Assembly (NCBI GenBank): GCA_963693315.1
Contig: OY856187.1
Span: 78,876,796-78,940,795 of the forward strand
DNA from: Diogma glabrata
Taxonomy: Eukaryota; Arthropoda; Insecta; Diptera; Cylindrotomidae
Reading direction: 5' to 3'
DNA: 64,000 nt
The translations under genes were made by a program, and so were the position numbers. The notes beneath the pieces are model-generated. The model made no database searches and was not told where the DNA came from. It worked only from the letters and a program-made list of their open reading frames with translations. Positions 62,098-64,000 of the stretch are shown one piece after another. The stretch's first letter is position 1. Every line of letters starts with the position of its first letter.

Positions 62098-64000
62098 CTG
62101 AAACAAAATATTTATTAACATTATTTTTACATACAATAGTAAAATTTCCATAAACACTTACCATTCCTCTTCTTCTTGCTGTAATTTAAACACAGCTAAC
62201 TCATTAGGATGCATTCGTTTTCGATGAGAATAATAATTTCCACTTGACGCAAAAGTTCGTGAACAGAATTGACAAGAGAATTTTTTTACCCCAGTATGTT
62301 GCACCATATGATTGATTAATGTATTTTTCAATTTAAAACTTCTTCCACAAATCTATATAGTAGTAAATTGTATGAGAAATTTAAAATGATAATCAATTTC
62401 TTCAACGACAAAAGATGTGATGTCTTACCTCACAACTAAATGGCTTTGCGTCAGAATGTTGAACTTTTATATGATTACGCACACATTGCCTATTTAAAGC
62501 TGTATATGCACATAAATGGCACGAAAACTTAACCGACGAATGTTGTACCATATGTTTTCGAAGACATAATTTATTTTTCAGCCTGAAATCATGAACATAT
62601 TTACTTAATAAAAATTTTTTATATTAGCGCTAATAATACCATTTTCCGCATTGTTCACACTGTTCCTGATGCATTCTGGGTTGATGTGTTGTAATATGAT
62701 ACTGTAAATTACCTTTACCACTAAACTGTTTAGGGCAAATATGGCATACATATGTTTGTTCATGTTTTATATGTACTGTGGTGATATGGGTTGATAACCG
62801 TCCCGATGAAACAAAAGATTTGCCACACTCATCGCAAATGTGAGCTTCACGTTCGCTTTCTGGTTGATGCGAAATGGAATGGGCAACCAAAGCACTACTA
62901 TAGCTAAATTTTCGTGGACATTCTGGGCATGCGAGAGGTCGTTTTTCTTCAGGAAGATGATTTTGTATATGATACTGGAGAATTTTTGGACAAGTCATCA
63001 TCTTATTACATTTTGGACAACGGAATGCTTCGGGTTGTAAGTGCCGAGCCATATGCATAGCCATAGCACGATGTTTTACTAATTTTATCCCACAACATGT
63101 AATGTAACCTTTAATTGAGTGTTTGTTGTGATAATGGTTGCATAAATCTGTTAAGTTACCGAATAAATGTTTATCTAGTTTATTACACAACTCGCACTCC
63201 ATACGATAGAATTTTGACATTAATTCTAATAAAAATTTGCCACGTATAACTAATCGTGAGTCTTTTATAAGTTGAGTAGTAAGAGTCACATTGTTATCTT
63301 CAACACCTGGAATAGTTTTTGTGTTTTCTGATTGATCAAGTATAAATATGCCATTATTCGAATCTAATCGTGAGTCTTTTATAAGTTGAGTAGTTAAAGT
63401 CACACTGTTATCTCCAACACCTGGAATAGTTTTTGTGTTTTCTGATTGATCAAGTATAAATATGCTATCATTCGAATCTGAATCACAATCTTCTTCATTT
63501 TTCACTGCATCTAATGCTTCTGAAGTTTGCATAAGTCTGTTACTGTCTGAAATAAGATTTACATTAGATAATTTCAACAGAAATTCGCCAACCCTTAACT
63601 CACTATATTTATTTTTCTTGATATCTCGAATTTCCTCTGTTCGCTTTTCTTCCTCCTCAAAATAATCCTTCTGATTTCTATCGTTTTCACAACTGTCCAT
63701 ATTTAAAATTTGATCATTAAACAGATCAATATTTGATACTAATTTAGAAGTTATATCCATTTCAGGCCTCACCTTTTCTGAATTCAAAATCGTGACAAAC
63801 CTGAGAGTTGAATCAATATTTTTAATGGTTTTATTTTCGTTTGACATTATAATCGATATTGGTTGAGTTTCTATTATTTTTTTATTTGTTTCTAAACTGA
63901 TCAAAGTATTTGTGTTTACTTTTTCGAAACTGTGATTATAAGTTAAATTGGGGAGTTCTATTTTAATGTATTCAGTTGGTAGCAAAGTTATCGATTTCTC
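62028..64000 (-). CDS. C2H2 zinc-finger gene, four exons visible, 5' incomplete
   Basis: Exons are 62640-64000 (running off the window), 62429-62582, 62162-62352 and 62028-62097, with GT/AG sites and consistent phases; the stop TGA is at 62028-62030. The visible part is about 590 residues. The N-terminal 230 residues are acidic and Ser/Asn-rich and include a 38-residue tandem duplication. About nine or ten C2H2-like fingers follow, from CELC to CQFC, some with atypical spacing, with linkers unlike the canonical TGEKP. A finger is split by the first visible intron at a Trp codon and another after CE. The tail is charged (QQEEEEW). It is probably a nuclear DNA-binding protein; a ZAD could lie beyond the window edge. 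Confidence 0.85.
62162..62352 (-). CDS. C2H2 gene, internal exon
   Basis: The acceptor is ACTATATAG, the donor GTAAGTG. It continues ICGRSFKLKNTLINH, then the last finger CQFCSRTFASSGNYYSHRKR and an acidic run. Confidence 0.88.
62429..62582 (-). CDS. C2H2 gene, internal exon
   Basis: The acceptor ATGATTTCAG completes the Trp codon; the donor is GTAAGA. It encodes LKNKLCLRKHMVQH, a full finger (CHLC...H...H) and the start of the next (FSCE). Confidence 0.88.
62640..64000 (-). CDS. C2H2 gene, large 5' exon (partial)
   Basis: It is open from the window edge to the donor GTATTA after 62640. The first methionine seen by frame is not necessarily the start because the frame continues upstream (EKSITLLPTEY). 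The tandem duplication lies at about 63249-63476. Confidence 0.85.
63249..63476 (-). repeat. In-frame 114-bp tandem duplication in a C2H2 exon
   Basis: CTAATCGTGAGTCTTTTATA starts at 63250 and 63364. On the protein level IFILDQSENTKTIPGV and VTLTTQLIKDSRL appear twice, 38 residues apart, with few differences. Confidence 0.9.

Overview
The window is AT-rich nuclear DNA from an animal, almost certainly an insect. It has spliced genes with GT-AG introns, a ZAD-type C2H2 zinc-finger gene (an arthropod-specific architecture) and a dense, nested load of transposable elements. I cannot name the species. There is no operon structure; most of the DNA is intronic or intergenic repeat.

Host genes. (1) Minus strand, 1361-18615: four exons, all joined in phase 0, encode a 479-residue single-pass membrane protein of unknown family. 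Its first intron is 13.9 kb and packed with repeats. (2) Plus strand, 44906-45556: an intronless secreted or membrane protein, possibly of the insect DM4/DM12 group. (3) Minus strand, 51611-61192: a ZAD + seven-finger C2H2 protein of 464 residues, whose ZAD domain is split across an 8.1 kb intron. (4) Minus strand, 62028 to the window edge: a second multi-finger C2H2 gene in at least four exons, 5' incomplete.

Mobile DNA. The dominant object is a complete, apparently very young Ty3/gypsy-type LTR retrotransposon, 23630-40102, on the minus strand. It has two 4305-bp LTRs with no difference seen where compared, a CAGG target duplication, an 18-nt tRNA-Lys primer site, gag, a candidate -1 frameshift heptamer and a full protease-RT-RNaseH-integrase pol. 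Its Gag begins with a RING-H2 finger in which an in-frame TGA sits exactly where a zinc-binding cysteine is expected. The LTRs carry three tandem arrays (105, 172 and about 125 bp). This element landed inside an older 2.6-kb TA-flanked foldback transposon (22051-41142).

Other elements: a 2.9-kb DNA transposon with about 580-bp inverted repeats and a frameshifted protein gene (5766-8689); RTE-type LINE relics (8940-11470, 23087-23570, 53197-53540); a Jockey/CR1-like LINE (about 53560-58468) containing a hAT element with a perfect 8-bp target duplication and a MITE; antisense LINE relics (11480-12450, 59361-60400); a TAA-flanked palindromic MITE inside a hAT transposase relic (15281-15512); a PIF/Harbinger relic (48080-48300); a 2.1-kb non-autonomous element (41494-43583); a tRNA-derived SINE candidate near 47510; several MITEs and hairpins; long (TA)n and (CT)n microsatellites; and a minisatellite that reads as a Gly/His/Tyr-rich protein.

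All domain calls come from reading translated sequence by eye. No database search was possible, so family names rest on recognised motifs.
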